Origin: Sulfurovum sp. XGS-02
GTDB lineage: Bacteria; Campylobacterota; Campylobacteria; Campylobacterales; Sulfurovaceae
Direction: 5' to 3'
Assembly (NCBI RefSeq): GCF_023213175.1
Contig: NZ_CP093312.1
Coordinates: forward strand, 372,001 to 436,000
Length of the DNA: 64,000 bases
A program made the position numbers and the translations under genes. Shown here in pieces: positions 46,364 to 54,893 of the stretch. The notes under the pieces are model-generated. The model saw only the letters and a program-made list of their open reading frames with translations, was not told the DNA's origin and searched no databases. Position 1 is the stretch's first letter. Each line of letters starts with the position of its first letter.

Positions 46364-47422
46364 TCATATTTTTCCAGAAAGTTCAGCCGGTCTGTTGGCA
46401 TACTGCATAGCAACGTCACGGCTTATCTTCCCATCTTTGAGGAATTTAAGCAGTGCCTGTGTCTGCGTCTGCATACCTGTATCACCTTGTCCCAGTTGCA
46501 TTTGTGAATAGATCTGGTGTACCTTATCTTCACGAATGAGGTTTGAAATCGCGTGATTGGTTACCAAGATCTCAGAAGCAGCGACACGGCCTCCACCCAA
46601 CTTAGGGAGAAGCGCCTGTGCGATAACAGCCACCAGTGAAGAGGCAATCATGGCTCTAATCTGCGGTTGTTCATCCCCTGTAAATACATCGATGATACGG
46701 TTAATGGTTCCCGGTGCCGAAGAGGTATGCAGGGTACCGAATACAAGGTGACCGGTTTCAGCCGCAGTAAGCCCGGCTTCAATGGTTTCCTTATCCCTCA
46801 TCTCCCCGATCAGTATGATGTCGGGGTCTTGACGCATGGCATATTTCAGTGCTGTAGCAAAAGAAGCAGTATCTTCACCTACACCTCTGTGAGAAAAGAC
46901 AGATTTTTTGTTCTGGTGGATAAATTCCACTGGATCTTCCACGGTAACGATGTGTTTTTGTTCATGAAGGTTGATCTCATTGAGCATGGCAGCCAGTGTG
47001 GTTGATTTACCAGAACCTGTCGGCCCTGTGACCAAGATAAGCCCTTTTTCTCTCTTGATAAGACTTTTATAGACTTCAGGCGCACCCAGATCATCCAAAG
47101 AAGGTACATCAATAGGAATGATCCTGAATGCAGCGGCAGTGTCCCCTAATGTACGATAGTAGTTTGCCCTGAATCGCCCGATACCAGGAAGCAAGAGTGC
47201 GAAGTCCAGTTCATCATGCTCTTCAAATTGTTGTTTCTGTTTCTCTGTGATAAGAGAGTAACACATCTCCTCGATATCCTCCCCTGTGAGTGCAGGAAGA
47301 TTAACAGGTTTAAGTACACCGTCGAGTCTTATCTGCGGTTCTGTCCGACTTACGAGGTGGAGGTCAGACGCACCATGTGTAACAACACTCTGAAGCAGTT
47401 TTTTGATATCAAAAGCAGCCAT
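46364..47422 (-). CDS. pilT: PilT-type retraction ATPase
   Basis: This 352-residue hexameric ATPase depolymerises type IV pilin. Walker A GPTGSGKSTTLA lies near 132, the Asp box and Walker B DPDIILIGEMRD near 194, and the PilT AIRNLIREDK-like retraction region reads AISNLIREDKVHQIYS near 290. The length is normal. No pilus structural genes are in the window, so it either serves a distant pilus locus or a DNA-uptake system with DprA. Confidence 0.92.
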   Translation of the reverse strand: MAAFDIKKLLQSVVTHGASDLHLVSRTEPQIRLDGVLKPVNLPALTGEDIEEMCYSLITEKQKQQFEEHDELDFALLLPGIGRFRANYYRTLGDTAAAFRIIPIDVPSLDDLGAPEVYKSLIKREKGLILVTGPTGSGKSTTLAAMLNEINLHEQKHIVTVEDPVEFIHQNKKSVFSHRGVGEDTASFATALKYAMRQDPDIILIGEMRDKETIEAGLTAAETGHLVFGTLHTSSAPGTINRIIDVFTGDEQPQIRAMIASSLVAVIAQALLPKLGGGRVAASEILVTNHAISNLIREDKVHQIYSQMQLGQGDTGMQTQTQALLKFLKDGKISRDVAMQYANRPAELSGKI

Positions 47423-47435
47423 GATTATCCTTTTA

Positions 47436-47777
47436 TTAATGTATGGTTTTTAGATATTGAGACTCATTATACCCAACTATCACCTTGTTATCAAGCGTAA
47501 TAACGGGGCGTTTGATGAGCATGTTCTCTTTTGCAAGCCATTGTTGTTTATCTTCATCAGAAAGATTCAGTTCTTTAAGTTTTAAGGTGCGGTAGGTCGT
47601 GCCTCTGGTATTGAAGAGGGTTTTGATATCGGTATGTTCTAACCATGAATCGATAGTCTCCTGCTCCACTGGTGTTTCACGAAAATCTATAAACTCATAG
47701 TCTATCTCATGGGATTTAAGATATTTTATCGCTTTTCTGACACTGTCACAATTTTTTATACCATAGATCTTTAACAT
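47436..47777 (-). CDS. ArsC/Spx-family protein (YffB-like)
   Basis: The product is 113 residues from ATG 47777. A GTG three codons earlier at 47786 is possible and would abut the gatC stop. The glutaredoxin-like fold begins MLKIYGIKNCDSVRKAIKYL with a single active-site cysteine C10 and no second cysteine in CxxC. It belongs to the ArsC/Spx group, where the YffB branch has no proven arsenate reductase activity. It is 13 bp before pilT and directly after gatC. Confidence 0.8.
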   Translation of the reverse strand: MLKIYGIKNCDSVRKAIKYLKSHEIDYEFIDFRETPVEQETIDSWLEHTDIKTLFNTRGTTYRTLKLKELNLSDEDKQQWLAKENMLIKRPVITLDNKVIVGYNESQYLKTIH

Positions 47778-47786
47778 GTAATTCAC

Positions 47787-48077
47787 TTATTCAATGATCG
47801 CTGGTACGATGAAAAAGTCATCATTTGCCTGGGGTGCATGAGAGAGGATATCTTTGGCAATATCATCGGTTTCTCTAGGAGTATCAGCTCTTAAAGGTGT
47901 TCCACCTTCAAGCGTTGAAAAGGAAGCATCTAAGGCTTCGGTATCAAGTTCATTGAGATTATCTACATAAGTCAGGATACCTGAGAGTTGTTCGATCACT
48001 TCTTCTTTTTTAGAATCGTCGATCTTTAAGTGTGAAAGTTTTTCAAGTTTCTCTAAAACAGTGTGATCAATTTGCAT
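47787..48077 (-). CDS. gatC: Asp-tRNA(Asn)/Glu-tRNA(Gln) amidotransferase subunit C
   Basis: This 96-residue subunit stabilises the GatCAB complex that amidates misacylated Glu-tRNA(Gln) and Asp-tRNA(Asn). The LEKLEKLSHLKIDD start, the ILTYVDNLNELDT centre and the C-terminal FFIVPAIIE are typical. gatA and gatB are not in the window. It is the first gene of the minus-strand run toward pilT. Confidence 0.9.
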   Translation of the reverse strand: MQIDHTVLEKLEKLSHLKIDDSKKEEVIEQLSGILTYVDNLNELDTEALDASFSTLEGGTPLRADTPRETDDIAKDILSHAPQANDDFFIVPAIIE

Positions 48078-48178
48078 GATATCCCTTATTTATGGTCTAT
48101 TTTTATAATGGCTATTATTATATATTAATTTAGTTTAAGATATAACTACAAGTAAATAACAGATAAAGGGTATAAACG

Positions 48179-48520
48179 ATGCAGAAATTGGATATGAACT
48201 CAGAAGAATTTAAAGCAGAACTGGTAAAGACAAAAGCGTTTACGGATAAAGTATGTGAAAGTAAAGGGTGGGTTTATAACAGCAATGAAGAGGTCAATGA
48301 AGCCATAATCATGGGGCTCTCACGCCACAAACTACTGTATGGAAAAAGATTCTGTCCATGTTTCATGGTTGAACCCGATGAGTCAAAGCCGGGTAAATTC
48401 AAAAGTGTGGATGACAGGATCTGTCCATGTAAACCTGCGATTGAAAAAGAGCTCCCTGAAGATGGTATATGCCATTGTCAAATCTTTTGTACACCTGAGT
48501 ACCGTGAAGCAAATAGTTAA
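48179..48520 (+). CDS. Ferredoxin-thioredoxin reductase catalytic subunit-like Fe-S protein
   Basis: This 113-residue protein carries the FTR beta-chain cysteine pattern: C59-P-C61, C82-P-C84 and C98-H-C100, with C26 and C104 in addition. In known FTRs these bind a 4Fe-4S cluster next to a redox-active disulfide that reduces thioredoxin with electrons from ferredoxin. No FTR variable subunit is adjacent. The next genes encode a rhodanese and, further on, thioredoxin-like proteins, so a link to thiol or sulfane-sulfur reduction is a reasonable inference. Confidence 0.85.
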   Translation: MQKLDMNSEEFKAELVKTKAFTDKVCESKGWVYNSNEEVNEAIIMGLSRHKLLYGKRFCPCFMVEPDESKPGKFKSVDDRICPCKPAIEKELPEDGICHCQIFCTPEYREANS

Positions 48521-48602
48521 GCAAAGAGTATTTTTAACTTAACAGCAAGTTATAATTTTGATTGACTATAATACCTGATTATTTTAGTCAGGAGAGCACA
48601 GT

Positions 48603-48947
48603 ATGCAAGAGTTACTTGAAAAAGATGATATTAATTCGGAAGAATTAGAAATTTTATTGGAAGCACGCGATGAAGGGAAAGTAGATTTCCTTTTGGTCGA
48701 TGTAAGAGAAGAGATGGAGTATGACATGGGCCATATCAAAGGTGTGGACATGCTGAAACCTACGACTGCTTTTCAACAATGGGCACAAGCGTTTTTTGAT
48801 GAGACCAAAGAGAAGAAAGTCATCTTTACCTGTCGTACAGGCAGCAGAAGTGGACAGGTACAACATGTATTTAAGCAACATGGACATACAGGTGCAGTGA
48901 ACCATTTTGGGGGTATCGTGACCTACCAGGGTGAAATAGAAAAATAA
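48603..48947 (+). CDS. Single-domain rhodanese
   Basis: This 114-residue sulfurtransferase domain has a catalytic cysteine C77 in FTCRTGSRS. The N-terminal DVREEMEYDMGHIKG motif is also diagnostic. There is no signal peptide, so it is cytoplasmic. It would accept sulfane sulfur as a cysteine persulfide. It follows the FTR-like gene by 82 bp and abuts the next esterase gene, suggesting one transcription unit. Confidence 0.9.
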   Translation: MQELLEKDDINSEELEILLEARDEGKVDFLLVDVREEMEYDMGHIKGVDMLKPTTAFQQWAQAFFDETKEKKVIFTCRTGSRSGQVQHVFKQHGHTGAVNHFGGIVTYQGEIEK

Positions 48948-48948
48948 A

Positions 48949-49497
48949 ATGTCTAAAATCCTCTATCTTCACGGTTTCGCATCTTGCGGAGAAGGGAATA
49001 AATCTTTACTCCTTAAATCCTATTTTGGTGAAGACAATGTCATCGCACCGGATCTTCCCCCTTCACCTATTGATGCACTGGCATTGATTGAAGAGATCTT
49101 GGGATCTACAAAAATTGACTGCTTGGTAGGTTCATCGCTAGGTGGATATTATGCAACTGTTTTGGCTGAAAAATACCGTATGAAAGCCATACTGCTGAAT
49201 CCATCGACCCGCCCATGGGAAACATTGGCTGCCTATACAGGGTGGCAAAAACGTTTTTGTGATGAAGAGGTGTTTGAGTTTAAACCGGTCTATCTTGAAC
49301 AGCTCAAAATGTTACAAACAGCCCCTGATAATGGGAGGTATCTTCTGCTTTTGCAAAGCGGGGATGAAGTGTTGGATTATACTAAAGCACAATCTCTCTA
49401 TAATACACACAAAGTTATCGTTGAGTATGGCGGGAATCACCGTTTTGAAAATCTGGATGAGTATCTCTCAATGGTAGAAAAATTTATAAATAAATGA
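48949..49497 (+). CDS. YqiA-like alpha/beta-fold esterase
   Basis: This 182-residue small alpha/beta hydrolase begins with YLHGFASCGEGNKS. The nucleophile elbow GSSLGG has S63, and the catalytic histidine is in GGNHRFEN near the end. YqiA-type proteins hydrolyse short acyl esters, but the physiological substrate is unknown. It is 1 bp after the rhodanese and 6 bp before dapE. Confidence 0.82.
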   Translation: MSKILYLHGFASCGEGNKSLLLKSYFGEDNVIAPDLPPSPIDALALIEEILGSTKIDCLVGSSLGGYYATVLAEKYRMKAILLNPSTRPWETLAAYTGWQKRFCDEEVFEFKPVYLEQLKMLQTAPDNGRYLLLLQSGDEVLDYTKAQSLYNTHKVIVEYGGNHRFENLDEYLSMVEKFINK

Positions 49498-49503
49498 GTC
49501 TGA

Positions 49504-50613
49504 ATGAATGTAGTTGACCTATTGCTTAAACTGTTAAGTTTTGAATCTTTGACACCTGATGATGCAGGATCGTTAAAATTCATAGAAGAGTACCTTGATG
49601 AGTATGAGGCGATCTATGTAAACAAAGAGGGTGTGAAAAACCTGATGTTAAGTAAAAAGTTCTCTGAGGGCCCGCATCTTTGTTTTGCAGGACATGTGGA
49701 TGTCGTTCCAGCAGGAGATAAGTGGGATACAAATCCTTTTGTCCCCGTGATCAAAGAGGGCAATATTTATGCCCGCGGTGCACAGGATATGAAAAGCGGT
49801 GTGGCTGCTTTTGTGCAAGCGTGTAAAGAGAGTGAACATTTTGAAGGTACCCTCTCCGTACTGCTTACCTCTGATGAAGAGGGTGAAGGCAAATATGGTA
49901 CGGCTGTGATGCTTAAGCACCTCAAAGAGATAAACTTCCTACCCGATTACTGCATCGTTGCAGAACCAACGTGCGAGCAAGTCTTTGGTGATGCGATCAA
50001 GATAGGAAGACGTGGTTCTATTAATGGATACCTAACGTTGAACGGTAAACAGGGGCATGCTGCCTATCCGGAGAAAGCGATCAACCCGGTCCATCAGATA
50101 GCGCCTATTCTAGATAAAATCGCAGGGGTAGATCTGGACCAGGGTGATGATGATTTTGCACCGAGTAAAATGGTGATCACGGATATCCGTGCAGGTATGG
50201 AAGTGACCAACGTGACACCGGGCGCATTAAAAATGATGTTCAATGTACGTAACTCCACTAAAACTACACAACAAGAGGTTAAACTTCACATAGACAAATG
50301 CTTTGACGGTTTGGATTATACTCTGGAGTTAACGCAGGGCTCGTACCCTTTTGTCACCAAAAGAGACTCAAAGATCGTACAAAAGCTCACTTCAAGTATC
50401 AAGAATATTACTGGAGTAGAAACAAAATTTTCTACTGCCGGTGGTACCAGTGACGCCAGGTTTATGGGGGCTTTTGGCATAGATGTTGTAGAGTTCGGTG
50501 TAATCAATGATACCATTCATGCACCCAATGAAAGAACATCCATCAAAGAAGTTGAAGCACTTTGTGCTGTATTTAAAGATACAGTGAAACATTTTAATGA
50601 AGGATCGATATGA
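49504..50613 (+). CDS. dapE: Succinyl-diaminopimelate desuccinylase
   Basis: This 369-residue M20 metallopeptidase family enzyme releases L,L-diaminopimelate for lysine and peptidoglycan. Zinc motifs are [12 protein letters not shown] near 57 and [11 protein letters not shown] near 93, then DEEGEG near 128. The C-terminal [11 protein letters not shown] and IHAPNERTS segments support DapE over general M20 peptidases. The stop overlaps the following thioredoxin-like gene by 4 bases. Confidence 0.93.
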   Translation: MNVVDLLLKLLSFESLTPDDAGSLKFIEEYLDEYEAIYVNKEGVKNLMLSKKFSEGPHLCFAGHVDVVPAGDKWDTNPFVPVIKEGNIYARGAQDMKSGVAAFVQACKESEHFEGTLSVLLTSDEEGEGKYGTAVMLKHLKEINFLPDYCIVAEPTCEQVFGDAIKIGRRGSINGYLTLNGKQGHAAYPEKAINPVHQIAPILDKIAGVDLDQGDDDFAPSKMVITDIRAGMEVTNVTPGALKMMFNVRNSTKTTQQEVKLHIDKCFDGLDYTLELTQGSYPFVTKRDSKIVQKLTSSIKNITGVETKFSTAGGTSDARFMGAFGIDVVEFGVINDTIHAPNERTSIKEVEALCAVFKDTVKHFNEGSI

Positions 50614-50993
50614 ACAAAATAGTAGTAGGCGTTTTGCTTCTCTCAAGTATGCTTTTTTCGATAGAGTGGAGCAAAGATTTAGAGACGGCATTTGCCTTGG
50701 CAAAAAAAGAGCATAAAAACATCATGGTTTTGGTCGAAGCTGAAAACTGTAGATGGTGTAAAAAACTGAAACACCGTACGTTATCGGATGAAGCGGTAGA
50801 GAAGAGACTTGAAAAGTTTGTGACCGTCAAAGTCATGAGAGAAGATGCTTTTGCAATGTCTGAATTGCCGGAAGTAAAAGGTGCCCCTACTATTTTCTTT
50901 ATGAATGAAGACAGAGTCATCTCAGACGAAATTCTAGGGTATATAGATGTAGAGGATTTTATCTACTATATCAATGACATAGAAAAAAAGTAG
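50610..50993 (+). CDS. Exported thioredoxin-fold protein (CRWC)
   Basis: This 127-residue protein has a signal peptide (about 1-17) and a thioredoxin-7-like fold with C47-R-W-C50 in [10 protein letters not shown]. An [15 protein letters not shown] segment is shared with two other proteins in this window (51000-51497 and the C-terminal half of 62806-63573). It is likely a periplasmic thiol-disulfide or persulfide handling protein linked to sulfur oxidation (SoxW-like). It is translationally coupled to dapE. Confidence 0.82.
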   Translation: MNKIVVGVLLLSSMLFSIEWSKDLETAFALAKKEHKNIMVLVEAENCRWCKKLKHRTLSDEAVEKRLEKFVTVKVMREDAFAMSELPEVKGAPTIFFMNEDRVISDEILGYIDVEDFIYYINDIEKK

Positions 50994-50999
50994 AGATCA

Positions 51000-51497
51000 G
51001 TGTTAAAGAGTCAAGGTATCATCACCATTATTGTATGGGTCGGGCTGCTCTTTTCTTCTGCAAGTGGCGTAGAGAGAAGCAAATCAGAGAAGAATGTGAC
51101 CTTCAAGGGTCAACATGGAGAAACACTTGGAATCTTTGAGAAGCTAAATTGGGAAACAGATATGGATCATGCTTTTGAACGTGCCAAAACAGAGCATAAG
51201 AATGTCATGATCATGGTAGAAGACACACGGTGTAAATGGTGTAAGAATATAAAAAAAGGTGCCTTGTCAGATCCGAACGTACAGGATAAACTGCAGTCTT
51301 ATATCTTGTTAAGAGTGCAAAGATCCGATAAAAAAACCGCGGATCGTATTGAGGAGTTCACCGGCGCCATCCCGAGTTTTTATTTTATGCAGCCTGATCA
51401 GGAACTGTTTGAATCTGTAGTAGGCTATTTTGCTACAGAAGATTTTTTAAGTTTTCTAAAGGAGATCGAAGAAGAGAGTGAGGTCTTTGACTTATGA
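51000..51497 (+). CDS. Exported thioredoxin-fold protein (CKWC)
   Basis: This 165-residue protein starts at GTG 51000. It has a signal peptide (about 1-23), a short linker, then a thioredoxin-like domain with C78-K-W-C81 in EDTRCKWCKNI. The FERAKTEHKNVMIMV segment marks it as a paralogue of the preceding gene, from which it is separated by 6 bp. It overlaps the next gene, a histidine kinase, by 4 bases, an unusual coupling of thiol protein and sensor. Confidence 0.82.
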   Translation: MLKSQGIITIIVWVGLLFSSASGVERSKSEKNVTFKGQHGETLGIFEKLNWETDMDHAFERAKTEHKNVMIMVEDTRCKWCKNIKKGALSDPNVQDKLQSYILLRVQRSDKKTADRIEEFTGAIPSFYFMQPDQELFESVVGYFATEDFLSFLKEIEEESEVFDL

Positions 51498-52516
51498 TCT
51501 TTAGACGTCCTCACTTTACTGAGTATATTATGGCCAGACTTGTAACGCTGGCCGTTTTTACAGGATTCGTCTTCAGTACGCTCTTTTATCTCTTTATTCC
51601 TGAATCCGACAGTGCTTTTTTCGCTATAGTGCTTTTGATAGCAGGCTTCTCCATCTTTATTTATGCGATCAACCGCGGGGCCAGTCGTATGGAGAATGAA
51701 CTCCGGCTTATCAACACATATTTGGAAAATCTTGAAAAAACAGAGAAGATAGACTATCAGGCACACTTTTTTACCCAAGAGTTTGAAGATATTAACCAGA
51801 ACCTGATCAAAGTCCTTGACAGTGCCAAGAAACGTGAAGAGATAAAGCAGCGATATAATGCAAAACTAAAGCTTAAAAATCGTCAGCGTGCCGATATGAT
51901 CTCAGCGATCGCCCATGAGTTTCGTAACCCTATCGCTTCCATTATGGGATATGCACAGACACTGGAGGAAGATAAAGAGATCCCTCAGGCATTGCAGGAA
52001 AAATTTTTAAATAAGATTTATAACAACGGGGTAAAAATAGAAGCACTTCTTGGTAGACTGGTGCTATGGAATAAGTTTGAGAGTGGTGAAGCCACCCTGC
52101 ATCCGAGTCAGTTTGACTTTTATATCCTGGCACAGGAAGTGACCACATCCTTGGAAGAGAAGTACCCTCAAAGAGAGATCGTCTTGCAAGGGAGTAGCTA
52201 TATGATCGAAGCGGATCGTACACTTATGGAGATCGTACTCAAAAACCTGATAGAAAATGCACTGAAATATTCCAAAGATGAAGTGGTGATCACGATGGAT
52301 CAAGGGCACATATCGGTGATAGATAAAGGTGCAGGTATCTCCTCTTCGGACATTACCAAAGTGACCAAAAAGTTTTATCGTTCGGGTACACACAGCTGGG
52401 ATAACTCTATGGGACTGGGACTCTCCATTGTCAAGCGTATCCTTGCGTTACACGGTACAGAACTAGAGATTCAGAGCGAAGAAGAAAAAGGTTCTACCTT
52501 CTCTTTTACGCTTTAA
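51494..52516 (+). CDS. Membrane sensor histidine kinase (orphan)
   Basis: This 340-residue protein has two membrane helices close together (about 16-34 and 41-58), so almost no periplasmic loop. A linker and HisKA with H141 in AIAHEFRNPIASI follow. The ATPase domain carries KNLIENALKYS and MGLGLSIVKRI. No receiver gene adjoins it. It may act with the OmpR-type regulator 1.7 kb downstream. Coupling to the upstream thioredoxin gene suggests redox or sulfur sensing, which is an inference. Confidence 0.88.
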   Translation: MIFRRPHFTEYIMARLVTLAVFTGFVFSTLFYLFIPESDSAFFAIVLLIAGFSIFIYAINRGASRMENELRLINTYLENLEKTEKIDYQAHFFTQEFEDINQNLIKVLDSAKKREEIKQRYNAKLKLKNRQRADMISAIAHEFRNPIASIMGYAQTLEEDKEIPQALQEKFLNKIYNNGVKIEALLGRLVLWNKFESGEATLHPSQFDFYILAQEVTTSLEEKYPQREIVLQGSSYMIEADRTLMEIVLKNLIENALKYSKDEVVITMDQGHISVIDKGAGISSSDITKVTKKFYRSGTHSWDNSMGLGLSIVKRILALHGTELEIQSEEEKGSTFSFTL

Positions 52517-52549
52517 AATCTCTCGTTGATCTATGCCACTTCTCACCTA

Positions 52550-53017
52550 TTAATCCCTGATAGGTATATAGGCATATCCTTCATTCTGCTTGTCGATCAA
52601 ACCTATCGATGCATTCGGGATGACCTTTACAAAGTCATAGACATCTTTTTTTTCTAGATCATGTTTCCGTAAGCCGACCCCGCATACCAAAAATTCAACA
52701 TCATAAATGTCGGCCAGTGTTTGTATACGTTTTCCAAGTGCCTGATAGGTAGAAAGCAATGCTTTATCGTCTTTGAACTTGCTATTTGCAGGGTCTTTTA
52801 GAAAGAACTTGTAGGCACCTCCATGGATGATAACGGCAACATCAAGTTCACGAAGGCTACTTTCATAATATGCTTTATTGGCTACGGTAGCACTTAAAAT
52901 ACGCAGTTCGAAATTATCCAGATCTTTGGTGGTCAAATCATATACTACTTTGGCAGAGGATTCCTGTGCGTACACTATGCCTAGAGTCAGGAGTAGGCTG
53001 AAGAGAATTTTTTTCAT
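52550..53017 (-). CDS. Exported DsrE/DsrF-like protein
   Basis: This 155-residue protein has a signal peptide (about 1-17, MKKILFSLLLTLGIVYAQ). The DsrE-like fold shows AVIIHGGAYKFFL and a single cysteine in VEFLVCGVGLRKHDL, the position of the sulfur-carrying cysteine in DsrE/TusD proteins. Classical DsrE is cytoplasmic, so export points to periplasmic sulfur handling near Sox. A relative lies at 63584. It is divergent from the sensor operon at 53101. Confidence 0.8.
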   Translation of the reverse strand: MKKILFSLLLTLGIVYAQESSAKVVYDLTTKDLDNFELRILSATVANKAYYESSLRELDVAVIIHGGAYKFFLKDPANSKFKDDKALLSTYQALGKRIQTLADIYDVEFLVCGVGLRKHDLEKKDVYDFVKVIPNASIGLIDKQNEGYAYIPIRD

Positions 53018-53054
53018 GTATGTTCCTTTTAGTAAGTTTAAGATAGGATAGCGT

Positions 53055-53060
53055 TATAAT
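53055..53060 (+). promoter_or_regulatory. -10 box of the Cache sensor/regulator/kinase operon
   Basis: TATAAT lies in the 83-bp divergent gap, 40 bp upstream of the ATG at 53101. aaggaat and gga-rich sequence near 53082-53091 may act as a ribosome binding site. Confidence 0.5.
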
Positions 53061-53100
53061 ATTAAAAAATTGTAAATAATAAGGAATAGGACCCCACTTT

Positions 53101-54237
53101 ATGCGTGTAAAAATGAAATCATGTACCCCTTCAAAGTACATCAGTAAAATAGCAGCCTATATTACTTTTGGTGTACTGATGATTCTTTTTATCTCTGTTT
53201 TCTTCTTTGTAAAACAAAGTAAAGAAGACAGACTCATTAGTCTGGGAGATCAGTTGGTCACTGATTTTAGATCAGGACTTGACTATGAGATGGCCGATCT
53301 TCTCTCATTGTCTTTGGCACTCTCTGAAGATGGCGAACTTAAAAATGCATTGACCGCAGGTGATGAGTCTCAAGGGTATCGCATCTTGAGTAAGATCACA
53401 GAACGGTTTAAAAAATATACACATGTAAAAACCCTGCGTATCCAAGTACTCACCCCGGACTTTTTTATTTTTGCACGAAGTTGGGATGAAGGGTATGAAG
53501 GGATGCCTATCTGGTGGTTCAGGGAGGATCTGGCCTCACTGGATAAGAACAGCCATCCAAAAGTAGGGATGGAAACAGGTAGATTGCTTACACTGAAAGC
53601 TACGATCCCTATGCGCAGTGGAGATAAGGTTCTCGGTTATCTAGAAGTGATCAAATTTATCGATGACTTTACACTTAAGTTACGTAAAAAAGGTATCGAA
53701 CTTTTTGCATTGATGGATGAGAAATATCTGGAACAAGCCGAATTGATGCGAAATTTTCCTCTCTTAAACGGATATGTGATCTCCAATCAAAACTATAACC
53801 AGCAATACGTGGATAAAATAGAGATGTTAGACTGGGAATCTTTGTTGCTCAATAATTATGAGTATGAAGATGGCATTCTTTATTTGTATGAACCTATGTT
53901 GAACGGAGCAGGGAAACAGATCGGGATGTACCTTTTGTGTATCTCCAAGGATGCACTGAAACAACATGAAAAAGCAGATCAAAGTGTGTCGGTCTTCACT
54001 CAGTTCTCAGATGAAGATATAAAAAATGTGGTAGAGGCATGGCAGACGCCACATGATAGTTTTCGTAATGTCTATGACAAGGAACTCATAGGGATCTTAC
54101 CGAAGTTGAATGAAGAAGATAAAAAAGAACTTGAAGTGGAAGCGAAACGTATACTATATGGATACAGTAAAGATGAGCTTATCGATATTATTGTTGAAAA
54201 TAAGCATAATGAGAAAAAGTCAGGAACGATAAAATGA
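53101..54237 (+). CDS. Stand-alone double-Cache sensor protein
   Basis: This 378-residue protein has one N-terminal membrane helix (about 18-38) followed by an extracytoplasmic sensor of about 210 residues resembling double-Cache domains (dCACHE_3 type). The IRIQVLTPDFFIFARSW-like and ATIPMRSGDKVLGYLEV segments are typical. No methyl-accepting, GGDEF or kinase output domain follows. The C-terminal 80 residues are charged and helical. The start of the regulator gene overlaps its end by 4 bases, so it is probably the ligand-binding part of a three-protein signalling system. Confidence 0.75.
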   Translation: MRVKMKSCTPSKYISKIAAYITFGVLMILFISVFFFVKQSKEDRLISLGDQLVTDFRSGLDYEMADLLSLSLALSEDGELKNALTAGDESQGYRILSKITERFKKYTHVKTLRIQVLTPDFFIFARSWDEGYEGMPIWWFREDLASLDKNSHPKVGMETGRLLTLKATIPMRSGDKVLGYLEVIKFIDDFTLKLRKKGIELFALMDEKYLEQAELMRNFPLLNGYVISNQNYNQQYVDKIEMLDWESLLLNNYEYEDGILYLYEPMLNGAGKQIGMYLLCISKDALKQHEKADQSVSVFTQFSDEDIKNVVEAWQTPHDSFRNVYDKELIGILPKLNEEDKKELEVEAKRILYGYSKDELIDIIVENKHNEKKSGTIK

Positions 54238-54893
54238 AAATACTAATATTAGAAGATGAAAGAATACTTGCACTCAGTATGAGTGAATTTTTAGAAGAGA
54301 GCGGATATGAGGTTGAATGTTTCACTGATTCTGATGCAGCATATGATGCGATTTACGAGAATGTCTATGATCTGCTGCTTCTGGATGTGAAAGTACCTGG
54401 TGAAAAAAGCGGTTTTGAAATGCTGGAAGAGTTACGGGAAGACGGCAATGTAACACCGGCTATCTTCATTACCTCGTTGACAGATATCGATGATCTAAGC
54501 CGGGGGTATGAGTGTGGTGCTTGTGATTATATACGGAAACCTTTTGATCTGGCAGAACTGAAGTTACGGGTAGAGCAGGTGATGAAAGTACAGTGTTTCG
54601 CTTCATCAGAAGAGAGCATAGCACTGCCATCGGGGTATAGTTATGACCTTAAAAAGATGAAACTTACGTTTAATGGTGAAACGGTACAGCTCGCTAAAAC
54701 AGAGGCAAAGATACTGGAACTTCTGATCAAAAAAAGAGGCTCTGTCGTAAGTTGTGAAATGTTTTGGGAAGAGGTATGGGGAGAGTGGGTGGATCCTGCC
54801 AATATCCGTGTACAAGTAGGTAGTTTACGTAAGAAACTTGAAAAAGATTTTATTAAAAATGTACGTGGTGTAGGGTATAGCATTGATTTTTAA
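54234..54893 (+). CDS. OmpR-family response regulator upstream of sox
   Basis: The product is 219 residues. The receiver has acidic residues ED at 8-9 and phospho-acceptor D51 in LLLDVKVPGEKSG. The lysine is in DYIRKPFD. The DNA-binding winged helix (about 125-219) ends with RGVGYSIDF. It lies between the Cache sensor gene and a histidine kinase gene, overlapping both. The soxX promoter 1.2 kb downstream has TTACA direct repeats, a pattern suited to OmpR-type regulators, so sox is a plausible target. Confidence 0.9.
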   Translation: MKILILEDERILALSMSEFLEESGYEVECFTDSDAAYDAIYENVYDLLLLDVKVPGEKSGFEMLEELREDGNVTPAIFITSLTDIDDLSRGYECGACDYIRKPFDLAELKLRVEQVMKVQCFASSEESIALPSGYSYDLKKMKLTFNGETVQLAKTEAKILELLIKKRGSVVSCEMFWEEVWGEWVDPANIRVQVGSLRKKLEKDFIKNVRGVGYSIDF

